From assembly GCA_022818135.1 (NCBI GenBank), contig JAFMSR010000014.1, positions 37,961,818 to 38,025,817 on the forward strand: DNA of 64,000 nucleotides, given 5' to 3'. This DNA is from Saxidomus purpurata (taxonomy: Eukaryota; Mollusca; Bivalvia; Venerida; Veneridae). Positions 23,040 to 33,705 of the stretch are shown in pieces. The translations under genes were made by a program, and so were the position numbers. Position 1 is the first letter of the stretch. Each line of letters opens with the position of its first letter. A model generated the notes under the pieces. It searched no databases, had not been told where the DNA came from, and saw only the letters and a list, made by a program, of their open reading frames with translations.

Positions 23040-23585
23040 AGGTCCATTACTAACACCAAATTGAATTTTTATTTTAAATCTAAAATTGTAATGGGCATCT
23101 TCTCAGAAGGACAAATATGACATACTGCATTGAATGTGATCATATTGTGTTGAAAATTTGAGTTAAACAAAAGAATTAATCAGTTATATTTTACCTTTTC
23201 AAAAACGAAAGTAGGTTTTCGCGTTTTCAAAAATCTTTGTAATTTGACAGAAATCTCCCAGACAGAGACTGTAAAAAGGTTGTACATAAATAAGCATACC
23301 TATTTTGAATTATAATTGAAGAATTTTACTTCCAATGATTTGCAAAGTATATGTCTACTGTTTACAGCATTCAATAAAGGGGGGGGGGAAAAAGTAGGAC
23401 AAAAGTAGGACCCCCCCCAGGGCACTCTAAGGAAAGGGGGGGGGTACACAAACATTCACTCGTTTTTCTGCAGCAGTATTTCAAACAGGGAAATACTCCA
23501 CGGCTATTGTAAAGTTTCAAACTGTATTTCCCTGTTACAATTCCAGATTTAAAAGAAAATTCGATTTGATGTTAGTAATGGACCT
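23040..23585. mobile_element. piggyBac-like MITE nested in the pearl-like element
   Basis: The terminal inverted repeats are AGGTCCATTACTAACACCAA at the left, and the complement TTGATGTTAGTAATGGACCT at the right. It is flanked on both sides by TTAA (23036-23039 and 23586-23589). Removing it with one TTAA restores the host repeat (GACATTAAGTTTTTATGAC versus ACATTAAGTTTTCGTGAC at 23750). A TTAA duplication is the hallmark of piggyBac-type insertion. It contains G/C homopolymer runs at 23379-23445. Confidence 0.82.
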
Positions 23586-24180
23586 TTAAGTTTTTATGAC
23601 AAATCTAAGTACAAAAAGGGGCATAACTCTGTCAAATATGACCTTGACCTACAAAATTTGGCGGCATCACAACTCTTTTGACATAAGCAATACAATTTGA
23701 AAGTTTGATGAAGAAATCTTAAGAAATGGCAAAGTTATAGCCAACATTAAGTTTTCGTGACAAAATCTTAGTACAAAAAGGGGCATAACTCTGTCAAATA
23801 TGACCTTGACCTACAAAATTTGGCGGCATCACAACCCTTTTGACATAAGCAATACAATTTGAAAGTTTGATAAAGAAATCTTAAGAAATGGCAAAGTTAT
23901 AGCAAAAATCTAAGTATAAAAAGGGGCATAACTCTGTCAAATATGACCTTCACCTACACAATTTGGTGGCATCATGACCCTTATGTCATAAGCATGCAAT
24001 TTGAAAGTTAGATGAAGAAATGTTAAGAAATGGCAAAGTTATAGTCAACGTTAAGTTTTCGTGACAAAATCTAAGTACAAAAAGGGGCATAACTCTGTCA
24101 AATATGACCTTGACCAACAAAATTTGGCGGCATTATGACCCTTTTGTCATAAGCAATACAATTGTAAAGTTTGATGAAGA

Positions 24181-24203
24181 GGGGGGGGGGGGGGGGGGGG
24201 GGG
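24181..24203. repeat. 23-base G homopolymer interrupting a repeat unit
   Basis: It sits inside GATGAAGA|AATCTTAAG, a unit that is uninterrupted in the other copies. The flanking sequence continues without loss, so the tract was added. An assembly error is likely. Confidence 0.8.
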
Positions 24204-24318
24204 AATCTTAAGAAATGGCAAAGTTATAGCCAACGTTAAGTTTGTGTGACGGACGGATGGACGGACGGACGGACAAAGCGATCCTATGTATCGCCTTTTC
24301 TCCGAAAGGGCGACACAA

Positions 24319-24515
24319 AAAGGGGCATAACTCTGTCAAATATAACCTTGACCTACAAAATGTGGCGGTATCACGACTCTCATGTCATAAGCAATGCAGT
24401 TTGAAAGTTAGATCAAGAAATCTTAAGAAAGGGCAAAGTTATAGCCAACGTTAAGTTTGTGTGACGGACGGACGGACAGAGCGATCCCAATGTATTCTTT
24501 TTCTCCAAAAAAAAA
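24319..24515. mobile_element. Partial second copy of the pearl-like element (last unit and microsatellite)
   Basis: Directly after the first copy comes AAAAAGGGGCATAACTCTGT, TATAACCTTGACC, then GTGTGACGGACGGACGGACA and TTCTTTTTCTCC, with the right-hand inverted end missing or replaced by an A tract. Confidence 0.7.
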
Positions 24516-26335
24516 AAAAAGAATCCTAAATTGCTATCTATTCTATAACTATAACTTTGAAATCTAATTTGAAAGCTAAACTAGAACTATCACTGAAGGT
24601 GATGAATACCCCGATGCCGCCTGGGGGCTTGTTAAATGTGGTTCTTGTGACCCTCAGAACACCAAACTGACACAGTATATATAATTTATGTAAAATTTGA
24701 TGCCTTAACACAAGTTGGCATGATACTTATCACTTCTGTGAAATATCATTAAATTCTGACCAAGGGTTATGGAATTAAGCATCCACAAGATTTTACTATC
24801 TCATGCCTGTCATTCTCGCCTATGTGCCAAACAAACAGAATAAAAAAGAGCATGGGTTTATGAACAGTTCAAAACCTGACAAAATCCAATAAACAAGGTA
24901 TCTCTTAAAGCTACATATCACATAAATAAATACAAAGATATTGAAATTGTCTACCCCACCTTCAGATTGTAAACAAAATGTTTAATATAAACACACCAAG
25001 ACCACATTACCATAAAGTCAAGGGTTAATGTCAATAACTCGACATGCACACTTTAATGGTTTAAACGATTTTTACCACAGAAAAGGAATTTTAAGATACA
25101 AACAGGAAACAAATTTCATTTTAACTATAGTTTGTTGTTTTTTTCCGGCAAACACATATGTCGCCCTCATAACAGGATTATGTTTCTTTTACATTTAACC
25201 TCCTCTCAATGCCTTTTATTACTGGGTGAAACAGATATTAAATATCATGAATGGTTTTGAGTTTGTGGACAAGCACAATAAATGCTTACATTAATTTCAA
25301 ATGATGAAGGGAGATCATCCAACAAATGGTGCTACATAGAGTTGTGGTTCTTGGACAGACTGCACTTCTTTTCCATGCCCTCTATTGCAGTCTAAAATAT
25401 CTATTCTAACTATACAGTAAATGCCACATTTCTACTACTAACTTCTTTAAGATTTGTTCTAACAGTGAAAATCCACAATACATAACAGCTCTTCAAGTGT
25501 TTCCAAAATCTATGGTATCACTACATAATATTTCAGAAACTTCCCTCACCTTTTCCATTTCCCTTCTTAGATGCACCAAGTCCCAGAGTTTTACACCTTC
25601 ATATAGAAACCTTGTAATTTGTTAACATTAAAAGCATCTGATGAAATTGTAAAAACATCAGGCAATACATCAATGTAAGAAAAGTCAGTTCTTTTGTTTT
25701 GAGCCGCACATGTTGCAAGATTCTGCATCAATATTGTATGGCAAACATGTGTACCCTAAGATCGTTCTTTCAGATAAAAAAGATCTGACAATTGTTTTCC
25801 ACAGACAGGGTCAAGGATTCTGTGTATGACGGACTGTTACATTGCCCAGTACTCCTAGCTGTACTGTAGGCTGAGTGAATAACTATTAAAGAAGCACACC
25901 CTAAATCTTGTTTCATAATTTTTGGGTGGATTACAATTTTTCATAAACCGTCCCTATATTGGAACACTGTGCTTAAACGAGTCATTTTTTTCGATAAAAG
26001 AAGTTCTTCCTCAAAAATTACATTTATTTACTATTTTACATACATTAAATTTTTTTTTACATTAAATTTTTTTTTTTTTATATCATTGTTAACATTTAGA
26101 GAAATAAATCTTCTCATTGTAGGGAATGCCCCTTTAATAACATCTATTCTATAAGTCAGTTTGCCGATTCCATCATATGAAATAACGATTATATAACATG
26201 AGCTGTCTCACAATAAACAGCTAAGCTATTCTAACCTGCTAAACTATTCTAACAGCTTTATTTGTGAAATCTAAGCAACTCTATAAAAAATGATCCCATT
26301 ATGCTACAATTAATGATCCGTTATAAATGGCGTTA

Positions 26336-26337
<2 letters not shown>
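24516..26337. other. AT-rich stretch without recognisable features
   Basis: No exon or repeat structure is seen apart from a fragment TATGTCGCCCTCATAAC at about 25158 resembling a pearl-like element end, and T-rich tracts near 26050. Confidence 0.5.
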
Positions 26338-26433
<96 letters not shown>

Positions 26434-26446
26434 TTTTAATTTTTTT

Positions 26447-26486
<40 letters not shown>

Positions 26487-26517
26487 ATAAATATAAAAAA
26501 AATAAAAAAAAAAAAAG

Positions 26518-26583
<66 letters not shown>

Positions 26584-26587
26584 AAAT

Positions 26588-26631
<44 letters not shown>

Positions 26632-26648
26632 ATTAAAATATTTTTTTA

Positions 26649-26694
<46 letters not shown>

Positions 26695-26709
26695 AAAAAA
26701 AAAAAAAAT

Positions 26710-26768
<59 letters not shown>

Positions 26769-26851
26769 AAAAAAAATTTTTTTTTTAATATATTTTTTTT
26801 TTATAAATTATTTTTTTTTTTTATTAAATAAAAAAAAAATTTTTAAATATT
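26338..26851. repeat. ~500-base A/T homopolymer block, probable assembly artefact
   Basis: Almost pure A runs, with scattered T, G and TTTTT blocks and no period. Real poly-A tracts of this length and patchiness are unusual, and the edges run into unrelated unique sequence. Confidence 0.8.
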
Positions 26852-27204
26852 TTTGGGGTTATGGTTTGGAAAAAATTTTTAAATAAATCTGGTAAAGGAA
26901 AAAGAAGAAGTAGTTGCCCCCCCAGGATGTCAGTGTATGAAACCAAGACTTGGGGGACAAGAAATCTGATAAAGGGAATAAAGTGAGTTTGTTTATTATA
27001 GTGTCACTCCCTACTGAAAGGGCCATGTCATTTCTGACTTGTGAGACACCTTCTTTTTGAGCACATTTACCTCCCGAATCCTATCCTTTTAATGCCAGGC
27101 ACCAGGCAGGTAGGCATACGGTAACCATTATTTATATTGTTATATATACTGTTCAGCTTGTAGCAAACAAAACTGTCATAATTTGAAAATTCTTTTTCTT
27201 TCCG

Positions 27205-27205
<1 letters not shown>

Positions 27206-27238
<33 letters not shown>

Positions 27239-27262
27239 CGGGCGGGGGGGTTTTTTTTTTTT
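27206..27262. repeat. G homopolymer followed by T tract, probable artefact
   Basis: About 45 G with two C interruptions, then a T run, next to CTCTTCCCCTTGGGGGG. It is similar in style to the other homopolymer tracts in this window. Confidence 0.7.
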
Positions 27263-27484
27263 CTCTTCCCCTTGGGGGGTAAATAAAGAGTTATCTAACT
27301 TGATGGTTTAAAAGTAAAAAGTGTTAAATATGAAGTTTCTAGTGAGTCTGATACCAACAAAGTCTTTCATAATGTTTCAAATCAAACCCATAACTAGTTA
27401 CTGAGATTTGTGCATAAAGCTTGCAATCAAAAAATATTTCTTAGTCTATCAAGTACAAGGGCCATAGTTTGAATTACTCTTACT

Positions 27485-27836
27485 TGATATTCAGTCATTT
27501 GTGCAGAAGGGCAGGCTGGGTAGAGCCATCCTCCGTAACAAAACTGCCAACTTCCTTACATAGTGACATGAGCGGTGGTGTAGAGGTTAAGGTGTCTGCC
27601 TCTCATCCCGATGGTTGCGGGTTCAAGCCCCACTAAGGTCATGACCGTACCTCCTAATATGACACCAGTACTGGTTCTTCCAGGAAGCAGACTCCAGAGT
27701 GAATCAATAAGCTATGAGCTTTCTTCATAATCAAGCTCAAATGAATTATTTTAAGCTGAACTAAACCCACGACCCTCAATCAATGAGAGGTTACAGTGAT
27801 TTCAAGTCACCGACTCAAACCACTCGACCACGGAGA
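27485..27836 (-). mobile_element. tRNA-derived SINE, family 2, split by a family 1 SINE
   Basis: Left part (to about 27568): ATTCAGTCATTTGTGCAG, AACTGCCAACTTCCTTACAT. Right part (from about 27748): AAACCCACGACCCTCAATCA, GAGAGGTTACAGTGATTTCA, ACCACTCGACCACGGAG. These are the two halves of one minus-strand family 2 copy around the insertion at 27570-27745. Confidence 0.72.
27570..27745 (+). mobile_element. tRNA-derived SINE, family 1 (best copy)
   Basis: The head reads GAGCGGTGGTGTAGAGGTTA (A-box-like) and GGTTGCGGGTTCAAGCCCCA (B-box-like). The body follows: GACCGTACCTCCTAATATGA, CAGTACTGGTTCTTCCAGGA, AAGCTATGAGCTTTCTTCAT, then AATCAAGCTCAAATGAATTA. It is nested inside a family 2 SINE, so it is the younger insertion. 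Confidence 0.82.
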
Positions 27837-28446
27837 CAGACAGAATTCGCTAAAATTCAAATTAAAACTACTGCAAAATGTACCTGTAATGCAGTTCTTT
27901 ATAATGAAGTTGTTTGGAAAAGATTCTTTATGCTTCAGGTGTCAGCCGATGCAGTAACAAGTTATGCCTGATCTAATTAACCATCACTCTGTTGGCAGCA
28001 ATCTTATTTTGTTTTAAGTGCATCACTTATTGTTTATTCTGATCTAAGAGGCATGAATTATTGTTTACAAATATCTTATCTGTTTCTTGTATATACATAA
28101 TACAGAGCACAGATCCATCACACATCTAAGTGTATCTACATGTGAGATATCTTACTTGTGCTCATCACTCTGTACTTCCTTAAACATGTAGAATAGTTAT
28201 TCATTCCTTAAGCCTTTGATGATTTCAACTAGTGTACCTAGGTGTTATATAATGTTATACACCATATGATACTGAACATTAGTTAACATTTTTACAACAC
28301 AAAAACCCAGGTCTTCAACCAACCGTTCCAGGCCCAGAGTTGTTGCACATGACAGAACCATGAAGTAAATTTGGCACTGACTCCCCAAACTACAGACCCC
28401 ACTATCCCTTGAGGGTCATCTTCTGTACATAATCTCAGTATACCTA

Positions 28447-28500
<54 letters not shown>

Positions 28501-28506
28501 GCGGGG

Positions 28507-28544
<38 letters not shown>

Positions 28545-28869
28545 CCCGGGGGGGGGGGGGGGGCCCGCGGGGGGGGGGGGCGGGCCGCCCCCGGGGGGGG
28601 GGGGGGGCCGCCCCCGGGGGGGGCCGCCCCCCCCCCGGGGGCGCGGGGGGGGCCCCCCCGGCCGGGGCGCGCCCCCCCCCCGGGGGGGGGGCGGCCCGCC
28701 CGGGGGGGCCGCCCGCCCCCCCCCCGCGGGGGGGGGGGCCCCCGCCCCGCCCGCGCCGCCGCCCCCCCCCCGGGGGGCCCCCCCCCCCCCCCCCCCCGCC
28801 GCCCCCCCCCCCCCCCGGGGGGGGGCCCCCCCCCCCCCCGGCCCCCCCCCCCCCCCCCCCCCGGCGCCG

Positions 28870-28905
<36 letters not shown>

Positions 28906-29327
28906 GGGGCGCGGCCCCGCCCCCCCCCGGGGCCCCCGGCGCCGCCCGCGGGGGGGGGGGGGCGGGGGGGCCGCCCCCCCCCCCGCGCGGGCGCGGGGCC
29001 GGGCGGGGGCCGCGCGGCCGCCCCCCCCGCCGCCGGCGGGGGGGGGGGGGGGGGGGGGGCGCGCGCCCCCCCGGGGGGGGGGCGGGGGGGGGGGGGGGGG
29101 GGGGGGCGCCGGCCCGGCGGGGGGGGGGGGGGGGGGGGGGGGGGGGGCGGCCGGCCGCGCCGGGGGGGGGGGGGGGGGGGGCGCGGGGGAAAAAAAGCCC
29201 CCCCCCCCCCCCCCCCCGGACAAAAAAGCCCGCCGCGCGGGGGGGGGGGGGGGGCCCCCCACACAAACAACCCCCCCCCCCCCCCGGGGGGGGGGCTTTT
29301 CTCCCCAAAAAAAAAAACACCCCCCCT
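28447..29327. repeat. ~880-base G/C homopolymer block between two similar flanks, probable assembly artefact
   Basis: The block is made only of long G and C runs, then short A interruptions at the right edge. Both borders carry the same sequence: GAGGGTCATCTTCTGTACAT AAT at 28411-28433 and GAGGGTCAACTACTGTACAT AAT at 29336-29358. A collapsed or unresolved tandem repeat, or a false join, would give this. Minus-strand frames of Pro/Gly/Arg/Ala across it are not genes. Confidence 0.85.
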
Positions 29328-29837
29328 TCTCCCTGGAGGGTCAACTACTGTACATAATAATAAGCAATTTGAAGAAATAGGATTAAAGCAAACTGACATT
29401 ACTTTACTGATGTCATTTACAATTTTAAAGGCCCTATGGCCTTGACCTTTGACCCAAACTCAGTTACCACCTACCTTTGAAGTTGAAGCTGAGAACCATA
29501 TTCACTTATTAGCAGATAAAACAACAATGTACAGCAGTTACCCTACATCACTAACCCCAAAAGTCTTAAAAAACACTATAAATGCAGAAGTATTTCACAA
29601 TGAAACAATTTCCAGTAAATCTCCAAGCGCTGACTTAATTCCACTCTAATTTACTTCCACTCTAATTTACATCTGAAACAATTCCAAAGAAAAAAAAGCC
29701 CAATCCTAAACAGACATAATCTGAAACAATTTCAAAGAAAAAAAACACTCAAAACTTAAAACAGACATTATCAGGCAGTTAACTTCCTAATGCATAATAA
29801 AATGCAACAAAAATTTTAACTAAACATTTCATCGTAC

Positions 29838-29900
29838 CTTAGTTCGGTTGCTGTAGGGGTCGTATGTGATTTCCACGCTCCGAGCCTTCCTTTCTGCCAT
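29838..29900 (-). CDS. Possible alternative first coding exon of KY-like gene 1
   Basis: ATG at 29900-29898 opens 21 codons (MAERKARSVEITYDPYSNR then TK) ending at phase 0 on AAG|GTACGA. The codons look coding (CGG AGC GTG GAA ATC ACA TAC GAC CCC TAC) in an otherwise AT-rich, noncoding stretch. Phase 0 fits exon 2 (18995) directly, or the first exon through an acceptor at 21450. It does not fit the phase-0 end of KY-like gene 2 through the only AG nearby, so a start exon is more likely than an internal one. No promoter element could be identified. Confidence 0.5.
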
Positions 29901-32507
29901 TATGCATGTTACAGAACAGAAAAACACAAAGTTTTCAACATAAGATGATTAATTATATATCCTCAACTGTGTCAGTACTGCCAGATTGCAGTAAAGCTAT
30001 AACAATCACATTACACAATGTATTCTACAACAATTTAACCACTTCCAGATTTCGGCGTGCATAGACTTTTTTTCTATGTTTATCTGCAAAATGAAAACTG
30101 GCCAGAAAAAAAACCCCCAGAAGTTTATAATTCCAAAAATGAGTCAATGTGCAGTTCTTATTGCATTTAAGAGTCTAACTGTAAAACACAATATTTTGGT
30201 AAGTTCTTTATTTTTGCACTGTGCATTCCAAAGAACTACTTTCTTGCACTGTATGTGCCAAAGAACTACTTTTTTGTGATTTTTCCTACTGTCCAGTTAA
30301 CCACATTTCTAGAATTCAAATATATACTTCCAAATGTTAATCTCTTATTACGTCTCAGTTTTAGCACAAAAAGTTCAACTTTACGAGTATAAAGATTTTA
30401 CTTTAAGCCTCTGCAACACAGTACGAGCTGCATCAGTGACTGACGTGTGATGACTAACAAGCAAATGTATCCAGTTTAACACAATTTAACTTTGAAAAAA
30501 GCTTACATAACCATTTTGACATTTCAAATAAATCTACACCACAATGGTATTTTCAGACGCAATTTTTTTCCCGCTGTGGGTAAACTGTAACTAATGCAGA
30601 CAACAGTAATTAGTATAACACAAGTAACGAAGCTAACAAGTGTATTACCCTGTTTATAATGGAAAACAACACTCAAGAAACTATAAACTAATCAAATATC
30701 AAAGTGTTACACTTTCCAACTATTTCCTGTTCACTTCCTTTGCTACCATGCATGACATACTTTCTTCCACATACCAACATAACAACAATCATGTAGATCT
30801 ACTTACAAATCCTTGCAACCTTTTTAAAGCTTTATTGTCAAAATCCATGAACATTGTATTTCAGTTTTTTATACCTTTAATGAAGCAAGGTTGCTTGTTT
30901 TCAATATTATTTCAGTCATATAGCATGTATACAGGCAGCCATTTTGAACCTCTAAGATTTTTCTAGGTTTCAAACCAGTGTACACATGCCCTCTTAACCG
31001 GAAACTGACCCATTTCCCTCTGGTAACTGTTGAGTGGATGGCAGATGAGCATGGGATGCCACATAGGCTGGCCACCAAGGCTCAAACCAATGACTGCTAA
31101 ACTTCAGAGGCTGACTCTCCGCTAACAGTCAGCAAGGAAATTAGACATTGATCTCTAAGGGGTTAGACTGGTGTCAAGTCCATAAGAGTCTTTCCAAACA
31201 AGTTCTACCAGATGTTTTCACTACTTACAATTTCAGAGACATTTTTACAACATATCCTTTCCTGAGCTGGGATTAGAAATATTTTGTCTTGAGAACTAAA
31301 GGAGTTCTTAATACAAACACAACTACTTGAAAAAATTGTCACATAAGTCTATTATGGGGTGAATAATACTTGAACAAGTTCCTCAACTCCCACACTAGGC
31401 ATTCCTATATACTGACAATTATTGTGAAGTACAATGTTCCAGTCTCTCCTAGAAGAAGCACATGCATTGGCTAAGAGACTTATGAAAGGACAGACCAAGA
31501 TAAAACAGATCAGCAGAAAAACACAAATCCCTAAAACCTGTAGACATACTTTAGTTTATACTAGTTTATTTTAGCTCGATTGTGAAGAAAGCTTGTAGCT
31601 ATTGAGTCACTCTCGAGTCCGCTTCCTGGAAAAACCAGTACTTGTATCATGTAAGGAGGTATGGTCGTGACCTTGGTGGGGCTCAAACCCACAATCTCCA
31701 GGATGAGTGGCAGACACCTAAACCTCTACACCACCGCTCCCCTTAGACATACTTTGGTCCCACAAATCTTCATCCCACAGATGGATATGATAGAAGGTAG
31801 AAGGCAATGGCAAAACTGAAGCCAACAAATGTGCTCTGTAGAAACCATTTGCAAAAACATTGTATCTACTTTCTAAGTTTTCCCAGTAGAGCAAAAAGGT
31901 AACTACAGCTTTTTTTTCTATAGCTATTGTGAACAGCTTGAAAAACCATATCAGCATAAATGCCATCATTCTTGTTGCTGGGTTCTCATCCAAGTATATC
32001 TCAGTACTGAACCATGTTACATTACCTTAATAAAATGTACTTCAAAATGCAAAAATCTTATCTTTCAAATATTTTAGTTTTTTACTCGTCCCTCACTTTA
32101 CTGGTGTACCCCGAGATGATTTTTGTGCCCATTATTCATGCATTCCAGCAACAACATACTTGAAGTCCAACTTTAGACCTGTTGTTTTATTGAACACAGG
32201 TCTGATGGAAACTGGATAAAGCATGTAGCTGGTAAGCCAATTCACATCAAACTTTATCTTACGATTCGAAGGCAGTACATTCTGTGTGTTCATGGTGTAC
32301 TTTTGTTTTTATACTGTGTAATACTGAACAATATCCAAGGCTGCTGCTTTACGATGGAATTCATCACTAACTAATCTGTTTACTGCACTTCATAATGTTG
32401 CAAAGATGTATATTGGAACCGAGAGAAATAAATATGCAATTAGTAATAGGAGGCAATCTAGTCATTACCAGCAGCAAAAACTACGTAAGTGCTTAGCATG
32501 TTCACAA
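29901..32507. other. Region between the KY-like genes, part 1
   Basis: No exon is supported on either strand. Besides the SINE at 31553-31745 it is AT-rich. Open frames at 30640-30966 and 31718-31993 lack recognisable domains. Confidence 0.5.
31553..31745 (-). mobile_element. tRNA-derived SINE, family 1
   Basis: The plus strand reads TTTTAGCTCGATTGTGAAGA, AAGCTTGTAGCTATTGAGTC, TTCCTGGAAAAACCAGTACT, then GGTGGGGCTCAAACCCACAA and ACACCTAAACCTCTACACCA, the complement of the copy at 27570. Confidence 0.8.
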
Positions 32508-32513
32508 AAACTT

Positions 32514-33577
32514 TATTCACTTATTGGATCCTACCAATTATCATTTTTTTGGGAAAGTTTATAAAACAATTCATGAAAAGCAAATATCATGTCACTGCTT
32601 AAAACCACCATCATGTCACTGTAGCAAAAAAACCTGAACAACTTCATGTCATTGCTCAAAACAACCCTGCACCAAACAAAAAAACAACATGTCACTGCTC
32701 AAAACAATCATGTCACTACTCAGAACAACCATCATGTCACTGCAGTGGGAAAAACCCCAACAACTTCATGTCACTGCTCAAAACAACCATCATGTCAAAC
32801 AAACATGTAGAAAACAATCATCAAATTTGAAATGAATGTCTAACAGAATTAATATGTATGAACAGATACACAATGAACATCAAATATAACTTAAATCAAA
32901 TATAGAATGTACATCAGAAGTTACTAGAAAATGGAAATATTTCTAGCTGGATCCAGTTATGAAGGAAAGTTACTATTTGTCTTGTTTCCCTCATATCTGC
33001 TATATCTCCTACAACCAACTACCACCCCCACTTTTCCCCTGATGTAAAATGTTGTCTCAGAGAAAGTATATTTCCCCAAAGATGTTGTCTCAGACAAAGT
33101 AGAGTATTTTCCCCTGCAGTTTAATTGCACATATAAACATGACTAGAGGAGAAGCTATGTGTGAAATGTGTGTCTGCTTTGATAGATAATGACATGCTTC
33201 CTGGTTTACAGTACACCACCAATATATTCAACAAGTGGCTACATCTATCAGATTTATGCGAGGCAAAGAGGGGGGAGGAGGTTTAGATATATATGATATT
33301 ATGTACTGACAAACCCTGACATCTGATTTCTTAACCATCAAGACTTGGTATTGGTTTGTGCCAGCTACAGAAATTTTTCTCATATTTCTTTGATCATATA
33401 AAAAAATGTTTTTTCTTCCTTGGCGTTTAACTCCCGTTTCAACAGTTGTTCAGGGTTTTTTTTTGCTACAGTGACATGATGGTTGTTCTAAGAAGTGACA
33501 TGATGCTTGCTTTTTCATCAATTATTTTATAAATTTTCTTGAAAAATTTATGATTGGTAGGATACAATAAGTGAATA
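32514..33577. mobile_element. Inverted-repeat (foldback/MITE-like) element, arms ~125 bp
   Basis: The left end TATTCACTTATTGGATCCTA CCAATTA pairs with the right end TAATTGGTAGGATACAATAA GTGAATA (right shown with TGATTGGTAGG). Inwards, GAAAAGCAAATATCATGTCA and ACTGTAGCAAAAAAACC on the left pair with GGTTTTTTTTGCTACAGTGA and ATGATGCTTGCTTTTTCATC on the right. A CATGTCACTGCTCAAAACA tandem array (32585-32800) extends the left arm. No coding potential. Confidence 0.75.
32585..32800. repeat. Short tandem array of CATGTCACTGCTCAAAACAACC type
   Basis: About nine irregular copies of CATGTCACTGC joined by AAAACAACC or GCAAAAAAACC-like spacers. They lie inside the left half of the inverted-repeat element. 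Confidence 0.8.
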
Positions 33578-33586
33578 TAGTTTACT

Positions 33587-33705
33587 TGCTGGTGGACAGT
33601 TTACCTAAACATCGTTTCTGGAAAGAACAAGTCCTTGATTCCAATCTTCCAACCTCGGAAACTGCCAACTTTCTGACATAGATTCAGGTCACGAACCCAA
33701 ATGTT
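33587..33705 (-). mobile_element. SINE family 2 fragment
   Basis: TGGTGGACAGTTTACCTAAA, CGTTTCTGGAAAGAACAAGT and AACTGCCAACTTTCTGACAT match the family complement. The tRNA head is missing. It directly abuts the end of the inverted-repeat element. Confidence 0.65.

Larger units (their letters stand above)
22838..24318. mobile_element. Pearl / non-autonomous Helentron-like element with ~160-bp internal repeats
   Basis: The ends are inverted: TTGTGTCGCCCTCTTACGG at the left, and AAAGGGCGACACAA at the right. Inside are about five copies of a unit with AAAAAGGGGCATAACTCTGT, CAAATATGACCTTGACC and GAAGAAATCTTAAGAAATGG, spaced 148-160 bases apart. They are followed by an ACGG microsatellite (GGACGGACGGACGGACAAAG at about 24259). 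Tandem core repeats followed by an ACGG microsatellite are the described layout of bivalve pearl elements. No transposase or helicase is present. A MITE is nested inside (23040-23585) and a G tract at 24181. Confidence 0.78.

Noticed and set aside
27570..27645. Possible functional tRNA gene (A-box and B-box like sequences)
   Set aside because: The same head with the same long tail recurs in other copies, no good cloverleaf could be drawn, and it is a SINE head.
28292..29399. Three overlapping minus-strand ORFs of 272-350 codons rich in Pro, Gly, Arg and Ala
   Set aside because: They are translations of a G/C homopolymer block with no codon structure; the block looks like an assembly artefact.
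29838..29900. The 29838 exon as an internal exon following KY-like gene 2 exon 6
   Set aside because: The only nearby acceptor (GGCAG, ending at 29893) would give a phase that does not fit the phase-0 donor at 35527 and keep the coding-like frame.
31718..31993. Candidate for the missing C-terminal exon of KY-like gene 2 (91-codon minus ORF)
   Set aside because: No Ig-like repeat signature (G-x-[YF]-x-L-x-[IL]-Y), and its first codons and flanks show no fitting acceptor.
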